This document shows, piece by piece, positions 7,377 through 15,723 of a stretch of 15,812 bases of DNA (positions are counted from its first letter, which is position 1; each line of letters starts with the position of its first letter). A program made the translations under genes and the position numbers. The notes under the pieces are model-generated. The model was not told the origin of the DNA. It searched no databases and worked only from the letters and a program-made list of their open reading frames with translations. Source of the DNA: Cephalothrix spiralis (taxonomy: Eukaryota > Nemertea > Palaeonemertea > Archinemertea > Cephalotrichidae); assembly GCA_032353305.1 (NCBI GenBank), contig JAUCNG010422242.1, positions 1-15,812 on the forward strand, read 5' to 3'.

Positions 7377-7904
7377 TTAAATAAAATCTATAATATTTTT
7401 CAAGGATTTAAATAGCCTTTTAAGACATTTAACATTTCGAACTCCAGTACTGATAATTTTCCCAGTATGTAGAACTGTAAATGTGATACGTTTTGACGTT
7501 TTCCAGATCAAACCATTAAAAATTTCACATTCATAGTTAGCATCAGGTAAAACATCAAACAATTGGGAAAGATTGATGTGCTGATGTAAATCATATACGC
7601 AAGTCATTGTTTGTATTTTAAACTTTGTGAATGTTACCTTGCTATAACCTGCTTTTTGAATTATTCTACCAAATTTACGTATAGATTTTCGAGCACATGC
7701 AATTGATGTGGTTCCGGAAACTACAAGAGCACCGCTATTGAAAATCAAACAACAACCCTCGATTTGTCTATGTCTTAAAATAAGACCACTGAATTTTTTA
7801 GGTTTATATTCTACATTTATCATATTTCTTGCTAAATCTAGAAGATTTAAACGAGTATTCAAGCAAGCTGTAGCAACTACATTCACAATTTTCATATTGA
7901 CCAT
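7377..7904 (-). CDS. TATA-binding-protein (TBP)-like protein
   Basis: This 175-aa protein aligns by eye over its whole length with the two-repeat saddle of TBP. Repeat 1 is clear: NVVATACLNTRLNLLDLARN, EYKPKKFSGLILR, CLIFNSGALVVSGT, then IIQKAGY. Repeat 2 is more diverged: FKIQTM, CEIFNGLIW, VLHTGKIISTG. Of the four Phe residues that kink DNA in TBP, three have counterparts here (Phe38, Phe55, Phe129); the fourth is Leu145. There is no N-terminal extension, so it is a bare core domain. I chose the ATG at 7904 because it has a strong context (ATTATGG) and the upstream frame begins only at TTG. It lies beside the integrase and the PC4-like gene on the same strand. Likely role: directing host RNA polymerase II to the element's own TATA promoters, or competing with host TBP. 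Identity rests on motif matching and should be tested by profile search. Confidence 0.88.
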   Translation of the reverse strand: MVNMKIVNVVATACLNTRLNLLDLARNMINVEYKPKKFSGLILRHRQIEGCCLIFNSGALVVSGTTSIACARKSIRKFGRIIQKAGYSKVTFTKFKIQTMTCVYDLHQHINLSQLFDVLPDANYECEIFNGLIWKTSKRITFTVLHTGKIISTGVRNVKCLKRLFKSLKNIIDFI

Positions 7905-8072
7905 AATGAGATCACAAAATATCTTATAAATAAAAACTATGAAAAACAACGAAGTGAATAGCTCGGGAGTAGAGTTGAAAATAAATCAATCTCATTGGAA
8001 ATATTGTTTAAATATACAAAATTGAAAAGAAAAAATATTAGATAATATTATATATCAATCATTATGGTAATT
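7905..8072 (-). promoter_or_regulatory. promoter/leader region of the TBP-like gene
   Basis: AT-rich spacer. On the minus strand a TATATTTA box lies at 8016-8009, about 105 bases upstream of the ATG, with an initiator-like TCAACTC near 7979-7973. No separate gene is seen. Confidence 0.45.
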
Positions 8073-9104
8073 TTATTTTAAATTCAAAAATTGACTCTCA
8101 GTCAGATCGTATACATGTTTATGTACAAATTTTCTAAAAACTAGAAAATTTGTTTCATCATTACAAAATACAGAATTAGTTTTACACATACCTTTATCAT
8201 CGTTTTCATCAAAATTTTTATCACTAATAATGTTCTGTGCTATAGCTGTTTCAAAATCTGTTAGTGTCATTTCTGCCATGGCAAGTCCAAAAAAGTCATC
8301 AAATATTAGAGTATCCGAAATTTGAGCATTATGTTTTTCTTGGGCACTATTTAGACTTATGATAATCAAATTTTTCATTGTTTGTAGAATAAGTTTTCCA
8401 AAGTCATGTGCCAAGAACCAGCTTACTAGTTTATAATATTTCTCACATCCTAAATGATAGGTATAATGTTCATCGTTAGGTAAAACTTCACGACATCTAA
8501 CACATTTTGCATCTTTTACTTCTGATAGAATTGGTACTGTAAGCATTTGACTTTTATAAATTTGATGTTCTAATTTCTGTCTTTTTTCGAAATTTAAACG
8601 TTTCGAAAATGATTTAGTGTTCTTTTCTTCAAAAGCAAAAGCATGTGTACGTTTGCTAGATTGACGTTTTTTAAACAGTTTTTCAGATATATCCGTAGAA
8701 TTATCTCGTAATTCATTCCATTCACAATTTGTTAAAACAATTCCTGTTTTAGTGGGTCTTTTTTCACCATTTTCTAAAACTAACCAATAACGAATATTCC
8801 AAAATAGTATATCATGGAATTTTTCCCCGACAACTGCCAAATCATATTTCTTACATTTAGAGCTCCCGATCTTTGTGAAAGCATCTTTGGGTGAAAAATC
8901 CAGGACCATAACGAGTTCATCCCACTGTGCAATACTTAATGAAATCCAATGTTGGTTTTTTGATAAGACTAACGGATGTTCTAAATTGTTCCCAATTCTC
9001 ACCTTGACTAAATCGTCTCCTGATACTTGTCCTCTATCGATGAGTTGAATTGATGGTTGTTGTGTGTTGATAGGAGTATTCATAGAACTGGAATTTGAAG
9101 CCAT
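8073..9104 (-). CDS. PC4-like ssDNA-binding transcription cofactor with C-terminal Cys/His cluster
   Basis: This 343-aa protein contains a segment very like the PC4/Sub1 (p15 coactivator) domain at about residues 86-145: a beta region, YWLVLENGEKRPTKTGI, VLTNCEWNELRD and a DISEKL helix, matching the PC4 order of beta-ridge, GxxxPxxKGI, then LxxxxWxxL. A weaker similar unit lies upstream (about 33-72, ISLSIAQWDELVMVLD), suggesting a tandem pair. A basic linker (KKRQSSKRTHAF) follows, then Cys/His residues (CVRCREVLP... HLGCEKYY) that could bind zinc, and an acidic C-terminus. PC4 proteins bind single-stranded DNA and contact the polymerase II machinery. Here it could serve transcription, replication, or both. 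The ATG at 9104 is preceded by a TATA box. An AATAAA overlaps the stop codon (8077-8072). Which family the C-terminal half belongs to is not clear. Confidence 0.7.
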   Translation of the reverse strand: MASNSSSMNTPINTQQPSIQLIDRGQVSGDDLVKVRIGNNLEHPLVLSKNQHWISLSIAQWDELVMVLDFSPKDAFTKIGSSKCKKYDLAVVGEKFHDILFWNIRYWLVLENGEKRPTKTGIVLTNCEWNELRDNSTDISEKLFKKRQSSKRTHAFAFEEKNTKSFSKRLNFEKRQKLEHQIYKSQMLTVPILSEVKDAKCVRCREVLPNDEHYTYHLGCEKYYKLVSWFLAHDFGKLILQTMKNLIIISLNSAQEKHNAQISDTLIFDDFFGLAMAEMTLTDFETAIAQNIISDKNFDENDDKGMCKTNSVFCNDETNFLVFRKFVHKHVYDLTESQFLNLK

Positions 9105-9150
9105 TTTAAAGAATATAACTCCACAAATAGTATAATATTTAAATAATCCT

Positions 9151-9160
9151 GATATTTATA
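9151..9160 (-). promoter_or_regulatory. TATA box of the PC4-like gene
   Basis: TATAAATATC on the minus strand, within GTATAAATA, about 50 bases upstream of the ATG at 9104. It shares the core with the TATA box at 437-444. Confidence 0.6.
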
Positions 9161-9355
9161 CTTCTATATGAACAAGTAAACACTTTGTCATATAATGATT
9201 CTAGGTTAAAAATGAAATCTGATTTATATGTAAAATGTAATTGATCACATATGTTTTGAACAGATTGATGAACATATCATCCTGACGGTAAATTCATAAA
9301 TGAATGCCAAATGACCCTCATTAAAATTGAAAAACAGCTGTGAAAATAAATTTTC

Positions 9356-9363
9356 TATAAAAG
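9356..9363 (+). promoter_or_regulatory. candidate TATA box of the polymerase gene
   Basis: TATAAAAG is a textbook TATA sequence on the plus strand. It lies about 340 bases upstream of the polymerase ATG at 9702, so it would imply a long 5' leader. The AT-rich TATATTTATATATC at 9680-9693 is an alternative but leaves almost no leader. Confidence 0.4.
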
Positions 9364-9494
9364 ATAATGATAAGGGTTAGTTAGAGATTAATAGGGGTAG
9401 ATGGCCTTGATCTAATTTATTATCTCCTGACATGTGTTTAAAAATCATACTTGCATATCATATTACTTCATTAACAGTCGTTAATACCTACGTT

Positions 9495-9559
9495 TGTCAA
9501 TTTTTGTCAATGTGATATGTCAAAACTATTATACTAAAAAACGCGATGTCAAAATGTCA
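9495..9559. repeat. cluster of TGTCA motifs
   Basis: TGTCA occurs at 9495, 9505, 9518, 9547 and 9555, five times in 65 bases, with an inverted copy at 9622-9626. TGACA and TGTCA also face each other in the left promoter (238-242 and 263-267). The clustering suggests binding sites, possibly for an element-encoded or host (homeodomain-type) factor. Inference from sequence only. Confidence 0.45.
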
Positions 9560-9701
9560 CGCAAATGAAGTATAAGAGTATGTTAGTATTTTCTAAAATT
9601 ATTCATTTCTCAATTGATTATTGACAATCTAATTGACTAGAATACCTTAGTGATTTTTATTTTCTTTTTAAAAATCAGTTATATTTATATATCGGAAAAA
9701 T

Positions 9702-10348
9702 ATGGCTTGTAACAATAACAACAACGATTTTACCATGGAAATTTGTGCTGCTGATGATGACGCAGTTAACAATGGTGGGAATACTTTAGAAGTGTTGGAA
9801 GATATGGAGGAGGATTATCAAGATATCAAATCAAACAGTTGTGATATTTCGATGTGTTCTTCTACATCCTCTATAGTTTCGAGAAATTTAAATATTGTCA
9901 ATTATACAATTTCCGATAGTGAAGACAATGATGATGATAATTGCAGCATGAATGACTCTTTCGATTCTGCAATGGAATATTATGATTCCATTCTTCCGGC
10001 TGTTGAAGAAAATGTTAAAGATATCAATTCTTCACAACAAGCGGAAATTGATATTATATTAAGACATCCTAGTTTTTTTGATGATAGTTTATCTGAAAAT
10101 GCTGTTGAAATGAACAATGCTGCCGAACATCCTTCACTATTTGATGATACTCTTGATCAAATACTCATCAATCAAACTGTTGTAGAAAATCAACATGGAA
10201 ACTCTCACTCTCAAACATCTACTTTCTCTACAATTTCCTTTACTTCCGGTGATATTGATATGATGAATCAACAGGAATTTTTACATTTCAATCAAGATGC
10301 CTTCGACTCAACTATGCTAGAAGATTTTAGGACACCTGATCATCAAAT
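9702..10348 (+). CDS. POLB: DNA polymerase B gene, exon 1 (acidic N-terminal region)
   Basis: Read alone this is a 216-aa frame, but its stop codon lies inside a strong splice donor (GTAAGT at 10349-10354). Ending the exon at 10348 leaves phase 2, which joins in frame to exon 2. The ATG has a good context (AATATGG). The encoded region is acidic and rich in Asn and Ser, with Asn and Asp runs, and looks disordered. It holds a repeated motif, HPSFFDDSL then HPSLFDDTL, and further acidic-hydrophobic patches like transcription activation segments. No catalytic motif is seen. It could be a spacer, a protein-interaction region, or part of the terminal-protein function expected for a protein-primed polymerase. 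If splicing does not occur it would be a separate acidic protein. Confidence 0.75.
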
Positions 10349-10763
10349 GTAAGTATAGATATATTTGTTTTATCTCATTATTTTTCTGTTTTATCCTCCG
10401 CCCCCTTTTCCTTCAGAAAATATATGGAATTTTATAAATTAGTTTGAAATGTACAAATGTAATAAATTAACCCTCTGGGTTAATTTATTCACATTTGTAT
10501 TGAAGTATATTAACTGTTATTCTCAATAGAATTTTTATTGTTTAATATAATATCTTGATTATAATTTGATAAAAATATTTATGCTTTACCTTAAGAGAAG
10601 ATCTCGATCCTACCTACCCCACCTATTTTTTTATATATCGTTTGTTACAATCTTGCAAGTATCTCACTTCTCATACTGCATTATCCCACTTCTCATTCAA
10701 TCTCATCTACATGTTCTTAATATATAATAATAATCTAAAAGATACATCTTCTTTATCTTACAG
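10349..10763 (+). other. intron 1 of the polymerase gene
   Basis: 415 bases with donor GTAAGT and acceptor CTTTATCTTACAG. It is AT-rich with many stops and contains a strong hairpin (10452-10499). Both borders fit consensus, and removal joins exons 1 and 2 in frame. Not confirmed by transcript data here. Confidence 0.75.
10452..10499. repeat. near-perfect hairpin within intron 1
   Basis: The arm from 10452 (ACAAATGT, AATAAATTAACCC) pairs with the arm ending at 10499 (GGGTTAATTTATT, CACATTTGT) over about 22 base pairs, with one bulged C and a 3-base loop (TCT). Such a long stem in AT-rich DNA is unlikely by chance. It may affect splicing or be a relic of a small insertion. Confidence 0.75.
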
Positions 10764-11045
10764 TATAAACACCCCTGATCAAGATATGTCACCACCTACC
10801 AGATGTGTATCTAGACGTCGCATCCATAGTGGGAATAGAAATAATTTCACTCGAACTCGATTAATCGATTCTTTCAACGATTCTCTTCAAAACGACGGAA
10901 TAACGGACATATCTAATGAACAATCCAATAACACTATTGTTAAGGACAGTGCTAATAATACAACGGATACAAGTGATAAAATGTATGCTGAAAAACAATC
11001 CTATCCGATAAGTGTTGATATGGAAGGACTAAGGAGAACATCCAG
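10764..11045 (+). CDS. POLB: DNA polymerase B gene, exon 2
   Basis: The exon is bounded by acceptor TTACAG (ending 10763) and donor AG|GTATGT (11046-11051). It encodes about 94 residues, Ser/Arg/Asn-rich, with SRRRIHSGNR and LIDSFNDSL segments and no recognised domain. The open frame extends both ways into intron sequence, but the flanking residues look random and hydrophobic, unlike the polar exon. Phase 2 at both ends joins in frame with exon 1 and exon 3. Confidence 0.7.
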
Positions 11046-11186
11046 GTATGTTTTAATTTGGTTATATGTAAAAATAACTTGTGATCATTTTTTATTGAAT
11101 AAAAATTTTATATATATTTTTTATTTTTTACTAAAAAACTTGATAGAAATATGAATTAAAATCTATTTTTAAAAATCCCTTTTCAG
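11046..11186 (+). other. intron 2 of the polymerase gene
   Basis: 141 bases, donor GTATGT and acceptor CCCTTTTCAG with a pyrimidine tract. AT-rich with stop codons in the exon-2 frame. Removal restores the frame into the long polymerase exon. Confidence 0.75.
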
Positions 11187-14100
11187 TCCACGACATGATG
11201 TTGATCAACACTCTGAGTTAAATTTAAACATATCACCCATCTATAATCATATCTCTCCTCAACCTTGTATAAGTAGTAAAAATGATTTTCATGTTGATTG
11301 TAGTGATAATGTATATTGCCGAATTTGTTTAATATTAATGCCCTCGATTGAAACTAGAAATAACCATGAAGCTATATGTGGAAATCAAAAATTAGGAAAA
11401 TCATTTAAATGTCAAATTTGTTTTAGATTTAGAACACAAATTAGAATCATTTTCATTAAACATATGCGTGAAAAACATTCTAATATTAAAGTATCTGGTC
11501 CCTTACAAAAAGGATATGGTATAAATAATAATTCTTTTCTGTTAAACACTAATGATAATACTCTTAATAATTCACAACTTAATAACTCTGTTGATATAAT
11601 AGATCATTCTATTGACCAGAAAAATGAGAATGAAATTAATAGTAATCTTGATGAGAATGTTGATGATGATAATTTAAATAGTAATGAAGCTTTAAACGGT
11701 CTCGTTAGAGATCAATTTTTCTATCCTGAATTTAGATCCAAATATGATGTATTACTTTTTCTAAATGAACAAAAAATTAATATAGTAAAAAAAATTCGTA
11801 ATAAAATTAAAAAAGATAAAGGTATAAAATGGCGACTATCTCTTAAAGTTAAATTCGTTAAAGAAAGTGATGAAAACGATACAGTTGAAAGTTATTTTAA
11901 TAGTAAAACAACAATTGCTCTAACATCTCAAGAAGATTTAGAAGAACAATTGAATGATGCATTTGATAAAATTAATGAATCTATCACTAAATATATGAGA
12001 GAGGGTAGTGGTTGGTTAATTGATGAGATTATACATTTGTGTATATCATTAGATGTATTTAACCCACTTAAAATAGGTACTTATATACCCTTACCTCCTA
12101 AACTTAGAAAAAAATATTGTCTTGTCAATATAAAACCTGAAGAAGAAGATGATGAACGATGTTTTTTATTCTGTGTTCTATGTAGTTTATACCCCGCATC
12201 AAGTCGTTTATTACGTGTAGCTAGAAGTTATTATTCTAAAGTAAATCGAATTGATATGTCTGGAATTAAATATCCTGTAGAATTAAAAAGTTTAAAACGA
12301 TTTGAAAATCAAAATAATATAAGTGTAAACGTTCTAGGTTATGAAGGTGAAGAATTTTTTCCTCTATTCATTAGTTCTATCTCAGATACGAGTCGTCATC
12401 ATATTAATTTATTACTTTTGAAAAACGAAGAAAATGGTAAAAATCATTTTGTTCTAATCAAAAATTTTGATAATCTTTTTAGAAAAAATACAGGATATAA
12501 TGCTGGAATGAAATTTTGTAAATATTGTTTAAACGGATTTACTACTAATGAAATTTTAAATAATCATTTGGAATTATGTAAAACATTTGGTGCTCAGAAA
12601 ACTGTTTTACCTGAACCAGGAAATAATATTTTAAAATTTACTGATTTTCATAAACAAATGCCAGCTCCAGTTGTTATATATGCTGATCTAGAAACCATTT
12701 CTATACCCTATAGTTATTGTGAAAATAGAAATGAAGATTTAAAATCTATTAATATTAGTAAACATCATACATGTGGATATTCATTTTTTGCTGTTGACAG
12801 AACAGATACAAATCATTTTGTACCTCATAAATATAGAGGTGAAAATGCGATTACACATTTTTTTGAAGAAATTGATAAAGAAGTAGCTAGAATTGTATCT
12901 CTTTATAACAAACCTTTAGTAATGACTGATGAAAATGAATTAGATTTTCAAATGGCCACTGATTGCCACATATGTAAAAGAAAACTAGGTAATGATGCTG
13001 TGCGTGATCACGATCATTATAGCGGATTATTTCGCGGTGCTAGTCATAATAGCTGTAATTTAAATTTTCGTATACCAAAAAAAATTAAGGTAATTTTTCA
13101 TAATCTTCAAGGTTATGATCATCATCTTCTGCTTTCCGAAATGTCCAATTATTTTGTAAATCGTGAAGTTCATTGTATCCCCACAAACACTGAAAAGTAT
13201 TTATCATTTTCCGTTGGTAATATTGAATTTATTGATTCCTTACAATTTTTAAATGCTTCACTTGATACATTAGTTAAAAATTTAAAAGATAAGGGTACTC
13301 ATCATTTTAAGAATATAGAACGAGTGTATAAAACTGAAGACTTAAAATATGTTCTAGAGAAGGGAATCTATCCCCACGATCACATGACCAGTTTTACACG
13401 GTTTGAAGAAACATCTTTACCAAGTAAGGATGCTTTTTTTAATCGATTAACTAATACAGCTTTGTCTGATCTAGACTATCAAAAAGCAGTTGATGTTTGG
13501 AATCATTTCAATATGCAAACAATAGGATGCTTACATGATCATTATGTCGTTTTAGATGTTGTTCTTTTAGCAGATGTGTTTGAGAACTTTCGTAATTTTA
13601 CACTTGAACATTATAAATTGGATGCCGTACATTTCTACGGAAGTCCAAGTCTTGGTTTTCAGGCTATGCTTTTGAAAACACAAGTAGAATTAGAATTGAT
13701 CACTTGCCCCACTATGTTTGAGTTTTTTGAAGCAATGAAAAGAGGTGGTTTAAGTATGATTACTAAACGTTATGCAGAAGCAAACAATAAGTATTTACAA
13801 AATTATGATATTACAAAACCTGATTCTTACATTCTTTATGTAGATGCAAATAATTTATACGGTACATGCATGTCAGAAAAGTTACCTTTAAATCATTTTG
13901 CATGGATGACTGATGATGAAATAAAATCTTTGGATTTAGCAATGTATACAGATGATTCTGATGTCGGTTGTATTCTAGAAGTTGATTTGATAGTTCCTGA
14001 ACATTTACATGATTATATTTCCGATTACCCATTAGCCCCTCAAACAAGAGTTCTAGATCCTGACGAAATTTCGCCTTATTGCAACAGTTTAGCATTTGAT

Positions 14101-15117
14101 TTAAAAATGAGAACAACTTCTAATTGTAAAAAAATGGTACCCGACTTAAATAAAAAGGAGAAGTATATCCTTCATTATAGAACTTTAAAACAATATATTA
14201 GTTTAGGATTAGTTTTAGATAAAGTACATCGTGGTGTAAAATTCAATCAGAGTGAATGGTTAAAATCATATATTGAATTTAATACAAATCAACGTAAAAT
14301 GGCTGATAATGATTTTGAAAAAGATTTATTTAAACTGTTAAATAATGCCGTTTTTGGTAAGACTATGGAGAATGTAAGAAATCATATAGATTTAAGATTA
14401 ATAACAAGTGCGAGACAGTTTGAAAAATTGGTAAAAAAATCTAACTATAAAACTAGAAAAATTATAAATGAAAATTTAGTTGCTGTAGAAATGATTCGTA
14501 GAACTGTTAAATTAGATAAACCTATTTATGCTGGATCAACTATTTTAGATATATCCCGAATTATAATGTATGATTTTTATTATAACCATTTAAAGAAAAA
14601 ATATAATAATAAATGTGAACTATTATTCACAGACACAGATAGTTTAACTGTTTTGATTGAAACTAAAGATATATATGAAGATATGAAAGTAGACTCTCAT
14701 CTATATGATTTTTCGAATTATCCTAAAGATCATTTTCTTTATTCTGATGTAAATAAAAAAGTGTTAGGTAAATTTAAAGATGAAACTGCTGGTGAACCGA
14801 TTGAATCTTTTGTAGGTTTAAAGTCAAAAATGTATTCAATAAGATGTAAATCAGAAGATAAAAAAACTGCTAAGGGTGTCAATAGAAGAGTCACAAAAAA
14901 AATAATTAGACATGAAGATTATTTGAATTGTCTTTTTGAAAGAACACAATTAAAACATTCATGGATAGGTTTTCAATCAAAAAATCATCAAATTGAAACT
15001 AGAAAATTTGTCAAAAAGTCTTTAAGTGGTTATGATAATAAACGTTATATTTTACCATGTGGTATAAAGACTATTCCATATGGTCATTATAAAATAAAGG
15101 ATTACTTATTTGAATAA
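11187..15117 (+). CDS. POLB: protein-primed family B DNA polymerase, exon 3 (catalytic)
   Basis: This is the replicative polymerase of the element; the spliced product would be about 1,619 aa (numbering below). It has a C2HC finger (354-374, Cys354/Cys357 with His370/Cys374), a C2H2 finger (from Cys385) and another finger near 754. Exo I is ADLE (Asp810). An HNH-like Cys/His insert with DHDHYSGLFRG follows (about 903-935), then Exo II HNLQGYDHH (948) and Exo III YVVLDVVLLADVF. The polymerase domain has motif A YVDANNLYG (Asp1196), motif B LLNNAVFGKTMEN (about 1360-1372) and motif C FTDTDS (Asp1459). All active-site residues are present, so proofreading and synthesis should be intact. The first ATG of this frame (11338) would cut the first finger in half, which argues for translation from upstream exons. 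The gene runs rightward away from the capsid block. Protein priming is known for this polymerase family; the priming protein is not identified here. Confidence 0.96.
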
Positions 15118-15156
15118 TTTATTTTATTTTATAACCTTCGTGCAGAATAATATATA

Positions 15157-15203
15157 ATAATATAAAAAATTGATTGCTTATTTCTCATCGTTTTTTATAT
15201 TAT
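15157..15203. repeat. stem-loop repeat, copy 1
   Basis: Perfect 13-bp arms ATAATATAAAAAA and TTTTTTATATTAT enclose a 21-base loop that starts TTGATTGCTTAT and ends TCTCATCG. A second copy lies about 122 bases downstream. Confidence 0.75.
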
Positions 15204-15280
15204 AATATATATCAATGTTATAAAATATTTATTTTAATGTACTTAATAATTTGTGTTTGTAGAATTAATTTATAATCATG

Positions 15281-15322
15281 ATATAAAAAAATTGATTGCT
15301 TATTCTCATCGTTTTTTTATAT
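15281..15322. repeat. stem-loop repeat, copy 2
   Basis: Arms ATATAAAAAAA and TTTTTTTATAT (11 bp, perfect) enclose a 20-base loop differing from copy 1 only by loss of one T. The conserved loop with adjusted arms suggests a duplicated 3' element or a preserved structure. Confidence 0.75.
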
Positions 15323-15428
15323 TATATGATTTTAAAATAATATCATTATGTATATTTTTATATTTAAAAATATTTTTTGAAATATGTATGTATTTATTCT
15401 CATGTATTATATATATTAAATCGATATA

Positions 15429-15434
15429 AATAAA
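15429..15434 (+). terminator. poly(A) signal of the polymerase gene
   Basis: AATAAA, 311 bases after the polymerase stop and the first canonical hexamer I see on this strand. It is followed by an A-rich tract. Confidence 0.5.
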
Positions 15435-15521
15435 ATTTAAAGAAAAAAAAAAGAAAAAAATCCTTTTTTAAAATTAAATACTTGTTTATTATATATTTTT
15501 TTTGAAAACAATAGTGATAAA

Positions 15522-15645
15522 TGATTTTCAATATTATCCCATTTCAACATATGGCACTTTTAATCTCATTTCATATAATTAATTCGTTGCGCACGAATAC
15601 GGTCGTTCCATATAACACAAAGTTACTAGTCACCTGGTTGCTAAC
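15522..15645 (-). repeat. right terminal inverted repeat
   Basis: Reverse complement of the left repeat at 134-258; the 15540-15645 core is nearly identical. It contains ACACAAAGTTACTAGTCA at 15615-15632, which recurs just outside the core. Confidence 0.9.
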
Positions 15646-15723
15646 GACACAAAGTTACTAGTCATCTTTTGCGTCTTTTCGTTACGCATGACTCGGGCAG
15701 TTGCTATCGACATAAAGTTACTA
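15637..15723. repeat. direct repeats in the outer right terminal region
   Basis: A 24-bp unit (GTTGCTA-CGACA-AAAGTTACTA) occurs at 15637-15660 and 15700-15723 with two differences. The core ACACAAAGTTACTAGTCA is also shared by 15615-15632 and 15647-15664, spaced 32 bases. The left end has only one clear copy of this core, at 147-164 inverted. The array may be subterminal binding sites for replication or integration. Confidence 0.65.

Larger units (their letters stand above)
9105..9701. promoter_or_regulatory. divergent promoter region between PC4-like and polymerase genes
   Basis: About 600 bp without a credible gene, feeding two diverging units. It contains a minus-strand TATA box at 9160-9151, a plus-strand TATAAAAG at 9356-9363, a TGTCA cluster at 9495-9559 plus an inverted copy at 9622-9626, and a TATATTTATATATC stretch at 9680-9693 just before the polymerase ATG. 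Confidence 0.65.
15118..15521 (+). other. 3' region of the polymerase gene, very AT-rich
   Basis: About 400 bases without a gene. It holds two related stem-loop repeats, a poly(A) signal at 15429-15434 and an A-rich tract at about 15441-15467, then runs into the right terminal repeat. Confidence 0.6.

Noticed and set aside
7708-7929. 73-aa plus-strand open frame
   Set aside because: Antisense to the TBP-like gene, whose own frame has strong family similarity.
7905-7949. Hydrophobic N-terminal extension of the TBP-like protein
   Set aside because: The extension opens with TTG; the ATG at 7904 has a strong eukaryotic context and begins right at the TBP-like domain.
9371-9405. Telomere-like AGGGTTAG word
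   Set aside because: It occurs once with no array around it; chance in this composition.
10642-11154. A free-standing 170-aa gene between the acidic exon and the polymerase
   Set aside because: Its ends are intron-like (AT-rich, hydrophobic, random) and the centre is bounded by good splice sites in matching phase, so it is better read as exon 2.
13811-14116. 101-aa minus-strand open frame
   Set aside because: Antisense to the polymerase motif A region; no independent support.
11338-15117. Polymerase starting at the ATG at 11338
   Set aside because: It would split a C2HC finger whose first two Cys codons lie just upstream in the same open frame, and that frame begins exactly at a splice acceptor.
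1-15695. Direct similarity of 1-15 and 15681-15695 as a target-site duplication
   Set aside because: Too long and imperfect for the 6-bp duplication expected of Polintons, and not placed at matching repeat borders.
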